Made by a program: the position numbers and the translations under genes. Of a stretch of DNA of 64,000 nt, positions 23,401 to 33,089 are shown in pieces. The DNA is from Bedellia somnulentella (taxonomy: Eukaryota > Arthropoda > Insecta > Lepidoptera > Bedelliidae), in contig OY755173.1 in assembly GCA_963576735.1 (NCBI GenBank), positions 16,276,873-16,340,872 on the forward strand. Reading direction: 5' to 3'. The notes beneath the pieces were generated by a model, which was not told the origin of the DNA, searched no databases, and was given only the letters and a program-made list of their open reading frames with translations. The number at the start of each line of letters is the position of its first letter. Within the stretch, counting starts at the first letter, position 1.

Positions 23401-25002
23401 ATTTGCTCCTCGGCTGGGTTTGAATTAAGAAAGTGGCACAGCAACTCGCCGGCGATACTTGCCGCGGTTGAGTCGTCATCTCCTCATGGTGGGCGGCAGG
23501 AAACCGTCTCCGTTGCGCACCTCGAGAAGGATACACACACTAAAGTCCTAGGGTTACATTGGGATCCGCAAACTGATTGTTTTAAGTTTAATGTTCAGGT
23601 CAATTCTGAAAAATGCACTAAACGGGCAATCCTTTCTGAAATAGCTAGGATTTACGATCCGCTAGGATTTTTGTCCCCTCTGACCTTATACGCAAAACAT
23701 TTAATTCAATTGCTATGGGTAGCTAATATTGGTTGGGACGAAACCCCACCTATTGATATTATTAATTCATGGAGACTTTTTATTCAAGAGCTACCTATAA
23801 TAAAAGGTATTTCTTTTCCGCGTCACATTTTAGGTAATACTTGTACCATACAGGTGCATGGATTTGCTGACGCGAGTGAAACCGCGTATGCCGGTTGTGT
23901 TTATCTTCGCTTAACAAGTAGTGACGGAGAAATTCGTACTTACCTCGTTATAGCTAAAACTCGTGTGGCCCCTTTACGGGTTCGTCTAACAATACCCCGC
24001 CTCGAATTAATGGCTGCCTTATTATTATCAAATTTAATAGACAAAGTTCTTTCAATCTACGGCAATCGGGTCGATATGGATAACGTGTATGCATGGTCTG
24101 ATGCGTCGATCGTGCTAGCTTGGTTACACCAACCACCTCATACTTGGAAGACCTTCGTCTCCAACCGCACCAGTGATATCTTGTCTGTTGTGCCCGCATC
24201 TCGTTGGCGCCATGTCCGTTCTGCTGACAACCCCGCGGACGTGGCCTCGCGCGGTGCACTGCCCCACGCGCTACGCGCACACCCCCTGTGGTATCACGGC
24301 CCAGCTTGGTTACAACGACCTTCTCATGCATGGCCGTCTTTCAATGAACAATTTGATACCATTGAAGAGAAGCGTATTGTTTCATCAAACGCGTCTACGA
24401 CGATTAATACAGATATTGAGATTATACAGCGTTATTCTTCGCTAGGTAAATTAGTACGAATCACCGCTTGGATAATTCGTTTCTACAAAAAATGCAAACA
24501 TTTAACTAACCACCACTCAGATTATATAACGGTTCCAGAATATAATGAATCCTTGAAAAAACTCGTTCTTTTAGTGCAACAATCGGTTTTTACCGAAGAT
24601 ATAAATAAGATTTCAAAAGGGAATTTGCCTTCTCAATCATTAAGGCGTATTACACCATTTCTTCATAGTGACGGTTTGTTACGAGTCGGTGGTAGGATTC
24701 ATAAGTCACTCTTATCTTATGATAGTAAACATCAAATGATTTTACCGAAGAAACATACATTAACTAACCTAATCATAGATGATGCTGATGTGTGTTATCT
24801 ACATGACCGAGGCCCTCCTATTAATGAAGGCACTGTTGTTATTGTACGCGACGACCACCTGCCGCCGTTGCAGTGGAAGCTGGCTCGCGTGCACGCGCTC
24901 CATCCCGGGACTGACAACGTCACCCGTGTGGTTACGCTCAAAATGAACAACAAATTTTTTAAGCGGCCAGTGGTTAAACTGTGTCCGCTACCTATTGAAT
25001 AG
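20485..25002 (+). CDS. BEL/Pao gag-pol polyprotein, integrase core deleted
   Basis: 1505 codons without a stop. The natural start is more likely M42 (ATG 20608, context AAAATGG, MAENDHVCEQD) than the ATG at 20485, which lies only 10 bases after the LTR. Parts in order: gag-like DUF1759-type region (about 165-310; LPLPSFSGDPTDWPSY), CCHC-like knuckles (about 401-470; CYNCLNVGHNVINC), aspartic protease VDSGSQAS (about 541), reverse transcriptase with FVDD (about 949-952), RNase H with HGFADAS (1125), RLELMAA (about 1171) and WSDAS (about 1204). At about residue 1432 the reading passes directly from the region before the integrase zinc finger to the C-terminal DUF5641-like end (about 1448-1505; LPPLQWKLARV, RPVVKLCPLP). 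The integrase HHCC and D,D,E core are absent while the frame is kept. Gag, protease, RT and RNase H look intact. Confidence 0.93.
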   Translation: MILSNRIRFHLLFCCLVLCSTTYSVISNSFQSFESPSLLRKMAENDHVCEQDIFERDLILEELRRTLQFATTDEQQFRSRTIDISAHQRKFTKVQCKIEKILFKHKCFDKDEQITIRNEFNDLYYGILAHLNDLKQKEERVRRLSRIFLSSSEAPQQCHHSKTLPTLPLPSFSGDPTDWPSYIDLFKSLVHSNSAYTDAEKLRYLILTVKNEPFNLIKSLPISEDNYAIALEILISRYENKRVIASKHLDRILDIENCSDKSVHSLRRLLNVYQENIKALEAMQFPVGQWNFILLNILLRKIPVGTRKCFERSLVKPSSIPDVNTLITFLEKEISADEIINISVGGQSISQQNTKVGSSLSSRTITQQRSFNALAANNVGLPTRQTDENQRSYNVIKKQTCICCEAQHSLTKCSKFLNLTPHARYNLIQNKSICYNCLNVGHNVINCKSSYVCRSCHKRHHSLIHLSNQASPVVSDSAVITLPPAKVDPVPPTQSESNSIHNNCASNSNAPSMRTSTVLLSTALIDVCVGSSILSTVRCVVDSGSQASFITESCAQRLGLNRKKINIPVYGIGDSEPVKPKGVISCLVKPKGKQNPIIQVEALILPKLMSHMPSVPLPQKGWTHLTNLTLADPDFRTPQPVEMLLGADILSHVLLGNIVSGLPGSPIAVNSVFGYLLLGKLNLDPVVSTPPHVCFSSFDNDNLQRFWELESLPEKRSYTPDEELCESLFQRTHTRDGITGRYVVSLPFKPDAPPLGESRQTALARLHKLEYRLERNPTLKRDYHACIQEYLDLNHMEPVTSDAALGAHYYIPHHCVVKESSETTRTRVVFDAGCKSSNGVSLNQVLLTGPKLHPDIVDILLKFRIHLIGFTSDCKQMYRNIGMCKDHLDYQRILWRSSPAEPVQDFRLRTVTFGVSSSPFLALRTIQQLAHDESHRFPLAAPVLLESIFVDDVVAGANSESDALALQRELIGICSSAGFELRKWHSNSPAILAAVESSSPHGGRQETVSVAHLEKDTHTKVLGLHWDPQTDCFKFNVQVNSEKCTKRAILSEIARIYDPLGFLSPLTLYAKHLIQLLWVANIGWDETPPIDIINSWRLFIQELPIIKGISFPRHILGNTCTIQVHGFADASETAYAGCVYLRLTSSDGEIRTYLVIAKTRVAPLRVRLTIPRLELMAALLLSNLIDKVLSIYGNRVDMDNVYAWSDASIVLAWLHQPPHTWKTFVSNRTSDILSVVPASRWRHVRSADNPADVASRGALPHALRAHPLWYHGPAWLQRPSHAWPSFNEQFDTIEEKRIVSSNASTTINTDIEIIQRYSSLGKLVRITAWIIRFYKKCKHLTNHHSDYITVPEYNESLKKLVLLVQQSVFTEDINKISKGNLPSQSLRRITPFLHSDGLLRVGGRIHKSLLSYDSKHQMILPKKHTLTNLIIDDADVCYLHDRGPPINEGTVVIVRDDHLPPLQWKLARVHALHPGTDNVTRVVTLKMNNKFFKRPVVKLCPLPIE

Positions 25003-25096
25003 AGTACTTTATACATATTTAAATCATAGTCATAGGTTAGGTTATATTTTCTTTTATTTTGTTAAAAGTTATATACTTTTAAGGTGAGCGGGTTTA

Positions 25097-25552
25097 TGTT
25101 CCGTACTGGAACAAATTAGTTTTTTTAATTTTCTTTATTAGGTGTGCACAAGACAACAAAACATATTTTACATACTTTTTAATTCACGTTAGAAATAGAT
25201 TTATTTCATGTGGCTTATTTTCTCTAACACTACCTTGTTGATGCGGGAAACTGGCAACATTGACGTCTGACGTCTTACAACTACATCCGTTTCCGCAAGT
25301 TAGTCTCTCTTTCTCAACACGCCGATATGTGAGTGCACACGTTCGTATAAAAGTTACCAAATAAATTCCGAATCAAGTCTATTTCCCGAACAAAGTGAAA
25401 AAGGACTGAACCACATTTATCTATGGACCTATGGTGAAAAGTGTAAGCCTGCGCTGTGATTCATCAATAAACTCTCGAGAGTTCGAACGCCACCCCTGCC
25501 AGCCACGTGCCTGGTAAGTGTTTAAAGTTTAAATAAGTCACTCGCGGCTACA
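25097..25552 (+). repeat. BEL/Pao 3' LTR
   Basis: Apparently base-for-base the same as the 5' LTR at an offset of 5077. It begins 94 bases after the gag-pol stop; the short gap before it (ttttaaggtgagcgggttta) is the polypurine-tract region but is only weakly purine-rich. Confidence 0.95.
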
Positions 25553-26682
25553 AGTTTATTATTGATTGACATAGTGCGAGATATACTGTTTTGACAATGT
25601 ACTCATCGGTAACCACCCTTAACAATTTCATTACAAAAATCAACTTTCGCGTGCGTTCAGAGGTAATACTGACATGTTCCCTGAAATTTAGATTTTCATC
25701 AACAGTAATCCCTAAGTACCTAACAGTTTTAGCAGACGTAATAGCGCTACAGGAACATGTGCACGAGTAAGAGATCGATACTTCTTGAAAAAAGGGGCAA
25801 GTGACGTCATGTACCCTGATGGAACTTAGATTAGAGGGGGGTGCTGATGCTTTTGTTTTACAAAATGAGATAAATTTAGATTTTTTGGCGTTGATAGTGA
25901 GAAGATTATATTTGAGCCATCTTGTAAGTTGGTCTAAGCCATTTTGTGCGACACCGTGTACAGCCAACCAAGACGTATCTTGAAAGATAATGGCTGTGTC
26001 GTCAGCATAGCATAAGAGGTCAGCATTTATTGGGATATTACTACAAATATCGTTCATGTAAATGAGAAATAAGGTTGGACCAAGAATACTGCCTTGAGGG
26101 ACCCCGAACGAGATATCATTAAAACCGCTCTTTAGATCACCAATCTTCGTGCATTGTTTACGGTCGGTTAGGTAACTAGTAAACCAATTTATAGCAACGC
26201 CACGAATACCTAGACCCTCCATTTTTCTCAGTAGGATGGGTATTGAAACCGTATCAAATGCTCTAGCAAGGTCAATGAATACACCTATACACTTTTTCCC
26301 ACGATCAAGGTGTGCTGATACTGTGTCAGTAAGGAGTTTTACAGCATCTTCTGTAGATTTGCCTCGACGAAAACCAAACTGATTTTTCATGATCAAACCG
26401 TTAGCCTCCAGATATTCAACCAATCTGCAATTTATAAGTCTCTCAAGTAGCTTGGAGAAAACACCTAGTAGAGATATCGGCCGATAGTTACACGGGTCAT
26501 GTTTTGGGCCTGATTTATAGATTGGTGTAACAACAGCAGTTTTCCATTGAGTTGGAAACGAGCCACTTAAAATACTTTTGTTAAAGATCTCGGCAAGTGG
26601 TTGAACTATCATAGGCGCCACGCTTTTCACAAAATTGTTATTTATGCCATCCAATCCAGGAGCTTTGTGGACATCCAATGCA
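25553..26682 (-). pseudogene. LINE reverse transcriptase (main part)
   Basis: RT of the LINE on the minus strand. Motifs in order: HKAPGLDGINN, RPISLLGVFSKLLE, FIDLARAFDTV, GVPQGSILGP and the catalytic YADDTA. It is joined to the upstream endonuclease frame by a single-base shift near 26685-26692 and is cut at its C-terminal side by the BEL element after the codons for LALCQSIIN. Apart from these two interruptions I see no stops, so the copy was young when the BEL element arrived. Confidence 0.9.
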
Positions 26683-28098
26683 TTAATTAAGATTTAATAC
26701 CTCTTCGGGATCAGTGGGGGTGAGAAATAGAGAGTGAAGAGGCGATCTATCGTTTAAATTTAAATTAGCGGCAAGCGTGGCTTGGGACTCATTTAATTCA
26801 TTTAGAGTTTTGCTTGCCAAAGATTTACCCATGTTTATAAAATGATCGTTAATATAATCCACAGATTCTTTCCCAGTTGGTTTTAGGGTGATAAGTTCTT
26901 TTGGTACAGTTTTATGTTGTCGCCTGTGTGTGATTGTATTTATTGTTTGCCAAAGTTTTCTTGGGGATTTTTTATGAACAATGAGCTCTTTACTGTAATA
27001 ATCAGGTTTAATTTTTCTTAGGAGACTAATGTGAAAATTCCTGTATCGGGTGTAGACCAATTTGGTAGTGGGATTGTTAGGGTTCATTCGATAATCAGAG
27101 TGCAGTTTGTCTCTTTTTCTAGAGCATCTGATGAGCCCGTATGTCATCCATGGTGCTAAGACAACTTTTTTTCGCGATACTTTTATTGTTGTGGTGTGTT
27201 TGGTAATCACTTTTGATAAGATATCTGAGGAAAGTTTTACTGCATCATTCATGTCATTATTAGAGATAACTGGGGTCCAGTCTATGTCTTTTAAATCAGA
27301 GATTACAGAGTCCGTGTCGATTTTAGTTTTATGCCTGTCAGGGTTTTTGCCTTTACTCTGAGAAACCATGAGACCGACCATTGTTAGATCATGATTAGTA
27401 AGATCTGAGGTACAAACTATGGACTCCGCAATAAATGTTGATGGTACGAAAATATGGTCAATATTGGTTTTGCCTTCATGTGTGGGTACATGAATTGAGG
27501 AATTGAGTCCTAGCGCAGCCATGCAACTTAGGTAATTGGAGGCATGTCTATTGTTGGCTGCGGAGCCATAAATATCGATATTCATGTCTCCTGCAACGAT
27601 AAAACAATTATTGATTTTATTATTACGCAAGGTTGATTCAAAGGAGTCAATAAACTTATCTGGATCTCTGAAAGATGGCGAACGGTAGACACCAACGATA
27701 GAAAATGTGTCGCTTACATTAACTAAAATACAGTTTGCGTCGTTGACATCAAGCTCGATGCATGTGCCTGACCAACAGTTCTTTATATAAATGACGACCC
27801 CTCCGGATTTGTTAATGTATTTGCTGGAGTGGAATGCAGAATATCCCGGAAGGTGAGGAACGTTTGATATTCTGTTCAACCAGCATTCGCTCAGTTCTAT
27901 GATATCAAAATCACTATCTAATCTCTGCAAGTATACTACCAAATGATCGAAGTTTCTATGTAGGCTTCGTATGTTTACGTTTAACAACTTCAATTGAAAT
28001 TTGCTCAATATGTCTTTACAGTTTTCGGGGCTCTTTAAAGCATGGCAATTAATTACGAAGTTATCGTCAATATTCCTTAAAAAATCTAAGTTGGCCAT
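26683..28098 (-). pseudogene. LINE endonuclease domain (APE type)
   Basis: 471 codons starting MANLDFLRNID. This apurinic-like endonuclease nicks target DNA during LINE insertion. Landmarks: LLNVNIRSLHRN near the start, ELSECWLN, GGVVIYIKN, VGVYRSP, AGDMNID and NIDHIF, the usual order of catalytic and fold residues. The linker to the RT follows to about residue 471. The frame then ends at TAA because of one extra A in the ttaatta stretch at about 26685-26691. The same polyprotein continues in the neighbouring frame as the RT. No ORF1 lies upstream. Confidence 0.9.
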
Positions 28099-28344
28099 AA
28101 GTCCTGTTGTGAAAGATCAATTAAATTAAAACCTTGATATGTCATGCTTAAGTACTTACACAAAATTCAGTTTGAGAGAATGATGCAGGGAAACGATTTT
28201 ATTTGTAAAAAATATAGAATACGACTATATAGCGGGTTGAGCGAGTGTATATATGAATCGGGAATGATATGTCATGTGATTGAGATAATAGTAGTTGCAT
28301 GTTATATAAGATGAGCAAGTATTACACACACATACATATACACA

Positions 28345-28563
28345 CATACATATACTCATGGCTATAAATCCCTAAAAGGGGTAGCCATAGGTTTGGAATA
28401 AGAAAATCCTCAGCCATATTTGGAAGTTGATGGGGGAGGAGATGGTAAAAATATAGTATCATAGGTGATGGGCCTCCAATAGCATCACCCAAAAACCACT
28501 TAGAAAAAGCCCCATAATAGCGGGTAGAAAGGGGTAGTGACATTCTGAGCCCGCACTGGACGG
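28345..28563 (-). repeat. SINE-B
   Basis: From atactcatggctataaatcc to gcccgcactggacggc. It shares private differences (ccataggtttggaata) with the copy at 29344-29563, showing that the two are the same insertion seen twice. Confidence 0.88.
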
Positions 28564-28645
28564 CAAAATTTATTAACCCATGATTCATAATTTTTTTTCT
28601 CGTATTAGAATGAGAAGTATCATACACACATACACACATACATAT

Positions 28646-28875
28646 ACTCACGGCTATGAATCCCTAGATGGGGTAGCCAGAGCTAAGGAATGAGAAATTC
28701 CTCAGCCTCCTTTGGAAAGTTGAGTGGGGAAAAGATGGTAAAATAAAGGTTGTTGGTGATGGGTGCCCAACCGCATCGCCCAAAAATCCCTTAAAAACCC
28801 CAATACCGTTAGTCGCCTCTTACGTACACCCACCGGAAAAAATGGGGTAGTGCTATCCTAAGCTGATACTACACA
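28646..28875 (-). repeat. SINE-B
   Basis: From atatactcacggctatgaat to ctgatactacacagc. Same insertion as 29636-29873 in the other version of the locus. Confidence 0.88.
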
Positions 28876-28976
28876 GCTAGAGAAGTATCACTGGTTGAAC
28901 GTTGCCAAGCTTGTCGATTCGATTGTTCCTTCCTTAATTTGGCTAAAGTATGGGGGTCGCGATATTCATTTTCCTC

Positions 28977-29176
28977 NNNNNNNNNNNNNNNNNNNNNNNN
29001 NNNNNNNNNNNNNNNNNNNNNNNNNNNNNNNNNNNNNNNNNNNNNNNNNNNNNNNNNNNNNNNNNNNNNNNNNNNNNNNNNNNNNNNNNNNNNNNNNNNN
29101 NNNNNNNNNNNNNNNNNNNNNNNNNNNNNNNNNNNNNNNNNNNNNNNNNNNNNNNNNNNNNNNNNNNNNNNNNNNN
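28977..29176. other. Assembly gap (200 N)
   Basis: Exactly 200 N, a fixed-size placeholder. The contig on its left ends in sequence that the contig on its right repeats about 1 kb later (29876-29975). Open frames that cross it are meaningless. Confidence 0.98.
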
Positions 29177-29343
29177 TTTTGTTCATGAAAACCTCATGTG
29201 GGGATTATTACTTATAAATAAAGAATAAATATTAGGCGAATATAAAGCCTGATTCGGGACTCAAACCTGTGGTTCCTGACATCTCAGGCGATAGCTAGAT
29301 AAGTAGTTTAGACAGCTAGTTTGTTCATCTAAATACAAACATA

Positions 29344-29563
29344 CATATACTCATGGCTATAAATCCCTAAAAGGGGTAGCCATAGGTTTGGAATAAGAAA
29401 TTCCTCAGCCATATTTGGAAGTTGATAGGGGAGGAGATGGTAAAAATAAAGTATCATAGGTGATGGGCCTCCAATAGTATCACCCAAAAACCACTTAGAA
29501 AAAGCCACATGATAGTGGGTAAAAAGGGGTAGTGACATTCTAAGCCCGCACTGGACGGCAAAA
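29344..29563 (-). repeat. SINE-B
   Basis: Counterpart of 28345-28563, with a few substitutions. Confidence 0.88.
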
Positions 29564-29635
29564 TTTATTAACCCATGATTCATATTTTTTTTCCCGTATT
29601 AGAATGAGAAGTATCATACACAGATACATACATAC

Positions 29636-29873
29636 ATATACTCACAGCTATAAATCCCTAGATGGGGTAGCCAGAGCTAAGGAATGAGAAATTCCTCAGC
29701 CACCTTTGGAAAGTGGAGTGGGGAAAGATGGTAAAATAAAGGTTGTTGGTGATGGGTGTCCAACCGCATCGCCCAAAAATCCCTTTAAAACCCCAATAGC
29801 GTTAGTCGCCCCTTACGTACACCCACCGGAAAAAATGGGGTAGTGCTATTCTAAGCTGATACTACACAGCTAG
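29636..29873 (-). repeat. SINE-B
   Basis: Counterpart of 28646-28875. Confidence 0.88.
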
Positions 29874-29975
29874 AGAAGTATCACTGGTTGAACGTTGCCA
29901 AGCTTGTCGATTCGATTGTTCCTTCCTTAATTAGACTAAAGTATGGGGGTTTTCGATATTAATTTTTCTCTACGT

Positions 29976-30480
29976 TGAATATTACCAAATATATTTCCAT
30001 CATTAGCTTATAATCTGAAGTGATCTCATTACACGGATGGTTATCATTTTATTCATAAGAGAATCATGTGAAAAAGTAAAATAAGTTTTTCTCTCACATT
30101 ATGTGTCTTTCTCAAAATTTATAAACATTTCGAAGGTGCTTATCAATTCCGATGAATCTTATTAAAAGTTGGGTTGTTGGTATATGTAAGCTCAGTGAGT
30201 TGATGCCTATAGCTCAGACCTAGGTTTATTATAGGCATCAAGTGCTTATTTTATGTCAAATAGCCTTGAAACTGTTAGTATATATTAAGATATATATTGT
30301 TGATATGACTAAATAATTTTATTGTATTAGGCTCTTTTTTTAAATTAAAGATATTATTATTATATATTATTATTATTATTATCTTTAGACATTATTTTTA
30401 ATTTTACACCAAAATTCGGTGGTGGTGTAGGAGGTTGTTTTTGTGGTACATTCCGAAATCCAGGTATAATATCACATTAT
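29976..30480. other. Unassigned AT-rich DNA with a small hairpin
   Basis: gatgcctata (30203-30212) is repeated inverted as tataggcatc (about 30230-30239), a 10-bp stem around a ~17-base loop. A (TTA)n run lies at 30350-30380. No gene is seen. Confidence 0.45.
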
Positions 30481-30690
30481 TTAAATCTTTTTGTTCATGA
30501 AAACCTCATCTGGGTTCATCATATCCTTTATTTATTACTAATAAATAAAGTATAGAAGAATTTCACGCTGGTAGCCATTGATAAGGTAGCTCAATTGGCA
30601 AGAGCGACGGGGGCGTATACCCGAGGTCGCGGGTTCGAATCCCGCCTGTGTCGAAATTTTTCTTTCCTTTATTTATTCTTTATTTATTAA
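30481..30690 (+). mobile_element. Family D element with tRNA-like core
   Basis: Lead-in ctttttgttcatgaaaacc, then a local palindrome ctttattatt/aataaataaag at about 30525-30550, the tRNA-like core, and the right arm aaatttttctttcctttatt (30654-30673) as in the 18998-19032 copy. The left arm is rearranged compared with that copy. Confidence 0.65.
30580..30653 (+). tRNA. tRNA-like sequence
   Basis: A box TAGCTCAATTGG and B box GGTTCGAATCC are both perfect, and the T stem gcggg/cccgc is intact. The acceptor is poorly paired (GATAAGG against CTGTGTC) and the D arm has one extra A. Same unusual anticodon region (acgggggcgtatacccg) as the other copies. Confidence 0.6.
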
Positions 30691-30831
30691 TAATATCACA
30701 TTATTTATAAGTCAGCACGAAAGCGCCATAAATTAATATTATGAGAAATATCCATGTTTGAAATATTTCCAATTACGGCTTAATGTTCCATGCATTTCCT
30801 TTGTTTCAATCCTCAAAGGTACGATTTCTTA
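30691..30831. other. Unassigned DNA left of the duplicated block
   Basis: Not repeated in the second copy, where a Penelope-like element occupies the equivalent position. Confidence 0.5.
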
Positions 30832-31764
30832 ACTATATTGTGTTACTTAGTTCTAACCTGTGTAAATTATATGGTTACTTTACTGTTGAAGCAAGTTTGT
30901 AGGAGCAAAGCGAATGAAATTATTACCACAGAGCTATCTAAGTTGCACACTTAGATAACTTCCGACCCCTTTAATGTAGCATCTGCTACATTGCTGCTTG
31001 GTGCATAAACTTTGTATCTTCAATGTTAGTTACTTCTGTTCCATTTCTTTTCTCATATCGTTACTATTTCGAAATAAACACAGAACTTAGTGTATGAAAG
31101 GCTACTTCTTAAAAAGTTTCTCGGAACATTAGAGATAGAATTGCTAACAAGCTTTATATAATCGAGAACTACACGGGTAAGGAAGCGTAAGACCAATTTG
31201 TTTTACCAATTTTAACTTTATTAAGTATTCTTTTTATAGCCGATATTTCCTAAATTTGAGTTCGTAAAAAATATGTCCTGTAAATTGATGGGATGGGATG
31301 GATTGGGATAGCGACAAGAACCCATTGCTGGTTCCTTTTTCACTATCTTACTCTTTGTAAACTTCTAAGTGACAGAAAGGTTGTTTAATTTAAACCAAGC
31401 AAAAAGCTGTGGTTTTTTTTTAACATTAGACAAGCAGTATTAAAATAAGGGAAGAAAAAAAGAATTGAAAAATGTCTTTCCAATAAATTTTTATATTGTT
31501 TTGACATAAAAAAAATGTTTCATAAACTTCCTCACACACAAACTCTCGCAAAAATCGTATTGATATTTCATTCAGAAAATATTTTCTTAAAAAAGGCTTC
31601 ATTCCGTATTTTGTATAGAAAATGAAAGCTCGTCATCGCCCTCGCTTTTGTCCCGTTTTCTTTGACAGTAAAAACTCCTTTGCTTGAGGATCGTTTTCCA
31701 AGTGCTCATCGTTTGTGAATAATGTTTCAATAAACTGTAATGTTTTGCTATAAAAAAAATTACT
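30832..31764. other. Unassigned spacer in duplicated block
   Basis: No open frame or recurring element apart from its duplicate at 53185-54110. Confidence 0.45.
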
Positions 31765-31925
31765 AAGATTGGACCATTTTTGGAAGTTGAGTGAAGAAAA
31801 AAAATGGTAAAAAAGAATGTCGATGATGGATCTCCACATCACCCATCAATCACAAAAAAATGATTGTCAAAATAACCACGGGAAGTAATGGATTAGAGCT
31901 TTTCGAAGCTAAGACCAAACAACTA
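31765..31925 (-). repeat. SINE-B, eroded
   Basis: ggaagttgagtgaagaaaa, then gatgatggatctccacatc and cgggaagtaatggattagag keep the family order; the tail is lost. The 69-residue open frame over it is accidental. Duplicate at 54112-54270. Confidence 0.55.
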
Positions 31926-32094
31926 CAGGTTTACGCACATATCAAACAGACCGAGTTAGCTCCAAAGAAAGTACAAGAATGTCTTGTGATTTGTAATACT
32001 AACTGAAAGTGCTAACTTACTACACTAAGAGTATCTACATAGACTTATTATAAACACCAAAATTTCGTTTGTTTGCTTATTTGCACACACATAT

Positions 32095-32372
32095 ATACAT
32101 AAATATACTCAAAACCATAATCCCAAAAAGGGGTAGCCAAGAAACTCCTTAGCCGCACTTGAAAGTTGATAGGATTTCCCCTGGTACAAAAATGTCTTGT
32201 ACTTTCTTTGGAGCAAACTCGGTTTGTTTGTTATGTATAAATAAAGTATTGTTGGTGATGGGTCTCCAACTGCATCGCTTAAAATCCACTTAAAAGGTCC
32301 CATACCCGTTAGTCACATCTTACGACACCCGTAGGTAAAAAGGGACAGTAACATTTTAAGCCAGCACACGGT
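32095..32372 (-). repeat. SINE-B with ~55-bp insertion
   Basis: Tail atatactcaaaaccataatc at the left and agccagcacacgg at the right. The extra sequence at about 32170-32230 (ttcccctggtacaaaaatg to ctcggtttgt) partly repeats, in reverse complement, a flanking stretch at 31945-31985 (cagaccgagttagctcc, gtacaagaatg). Duplicate at 54434-54717. Confidence 0.65.
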
Positions 32373-33089
32373 TTTTATTTGTCAGTAATGAAAACACTGC
32401 GAAACTTCTGTTACTGAACAAGAAGTGTAAAAATTATTGCTATTGTGTGATTTGCAATAAGAAAATCAATTCAATTTTGTTTATCCTATTTTTCATGGAA
32501 TTATTCTAAGTCAAAGAAGCGGCAAGGTCTCACAGCGCAATGTCACAAAATGCGACATTAATCCCCTTTCCAACTCTTGTTTCTACCCCAGGGACAGGAA
32601 GGAAAGGATTTAAGCCGACTTAAAACTTCGATAAATGTGAATAAAATATCGAAAACGTTGTACAGATTTTAGTGCTGGAACTGAAATGATTTTTATAACC
32701 AATGCTTTTGATAGATTTGAATGCTACTTAGTTTTAGGATTCCATACCAATGAGATAAAAGGGGATCTTATTACTAAGGCTTTGCTGACTATCAATCTGT
32801 CTATCTGTCAGTCTATCATCAGACTGTATTTCATTAACCATGATTCTAAACTGAAAGATGATGATTTGGATCATAATGTATTTTTGGTTGCTTCGGTATC
32901 AAAATACAAAACATTTAAATATAATAATTATATAACGCCATTTATGGGCTGTGAAAAATGCGCTTTACCGGATACCTTACCGTTGAGGCGATATTTTTTT
33001 GTGTTTTTGTAGTAAATTATGATTTGAAACCATGGGTTTAAATTTTAAAACATTCTTATAGGCGGAAGTTATTATTGTCGTTGTTATTT
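32373..33089. other. Unassigned DNA with a 108-codon open frame
   Basis: A 108-residue frame at 32686-33012 is kept in both copies of the block (55032-55361), ending one codon later in copy 2. I recognise no domain and no splice or start context, and its conservation reflects recent duplication rather than selection. Confidence 0.4.

Larger units (their letters stand above)
20020..25552 (+). mobile_element. BEL/Pao LTR retrotransposon lacking integrase
   Basis: 5533 bp with two 456-bp LTRs that look identical by eye and start TG and end CA. The 5-bp target duplication AGTTT lies at 20015-20019 and 25553-25557; BEL/Pao elements make 4-6 bp duplications. One long gag-pol frame fills the interior. 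The element is inserted in the RT region of the minus-strand LINE. Matching LTRs indicate a recent insertion, and the missing integrase core means the enzyme was probably supplied by a complete relative. Confidence 0.95.
19135..28340 (-). mobile_element. APE-type LINE (non-LTR retrotransposon), interrupted by BEL/Pao
   Basis: About 3.7 kb of LINE on the minus strand once the nested BEL element is removed. Order along the element: 5' leader (28340-28099), endonuclease (28098-26683), RT (26682-25553), insertion of the BEL element, rest of the RT C-terminal region (20019-19596), then a 3' UTR with a (CA)n run (on the minus strand) and an AT-rich end near 19135. There is no ORF1 (gag-like) frame, so the copy is either 5'-truncated or from an ORF1-less lineage. 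The 29177-29975 version of this locus lacks the LINE entirely and joins the two flanks at about 29335-29340. The endonuclease and RT style fits the CR1/Jockey group, but I cannot fix the clade. Confidence 0.85.
29177..29975 (+). repeat. Second version of locus 18851-28976 without the LINE/BEL
   Basis: 29177-29335 matches 18851-19134 minus the tRNA-like insertion. 29340-29975 matches 28345-28976, including both SINE-B copies and the flank agaagtatcactggttgaac. The LINE, its nested BEL element and the tRNA-like core are absent, making this the empty-site form. Confidence 0.85.

Noticed and set aside
23954..24331. 125-residue minus-strand frame within the BEL element
   Set aside because: Antisense to the RNase H region of gag-pol; no independent motif.
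28869..29228. Open frames of about 90-105 codons across the N run
   Set aside because: They are made mostly of undetermined residues from the 200-N gap.
30580..30653. Functional host tRNA gene
   Set aside because: Perfect pol III boxes, but mismatched acceptor stem, an extra D-arm base and no normal anticodon arm; several copies inside a repeat family.
32686..33012. 108-residue open frame, conserved in the second block copy
   Set aside because: Conserved only because the block is recently duplicated; no recognisable domain, and the stop position shifts between copies.
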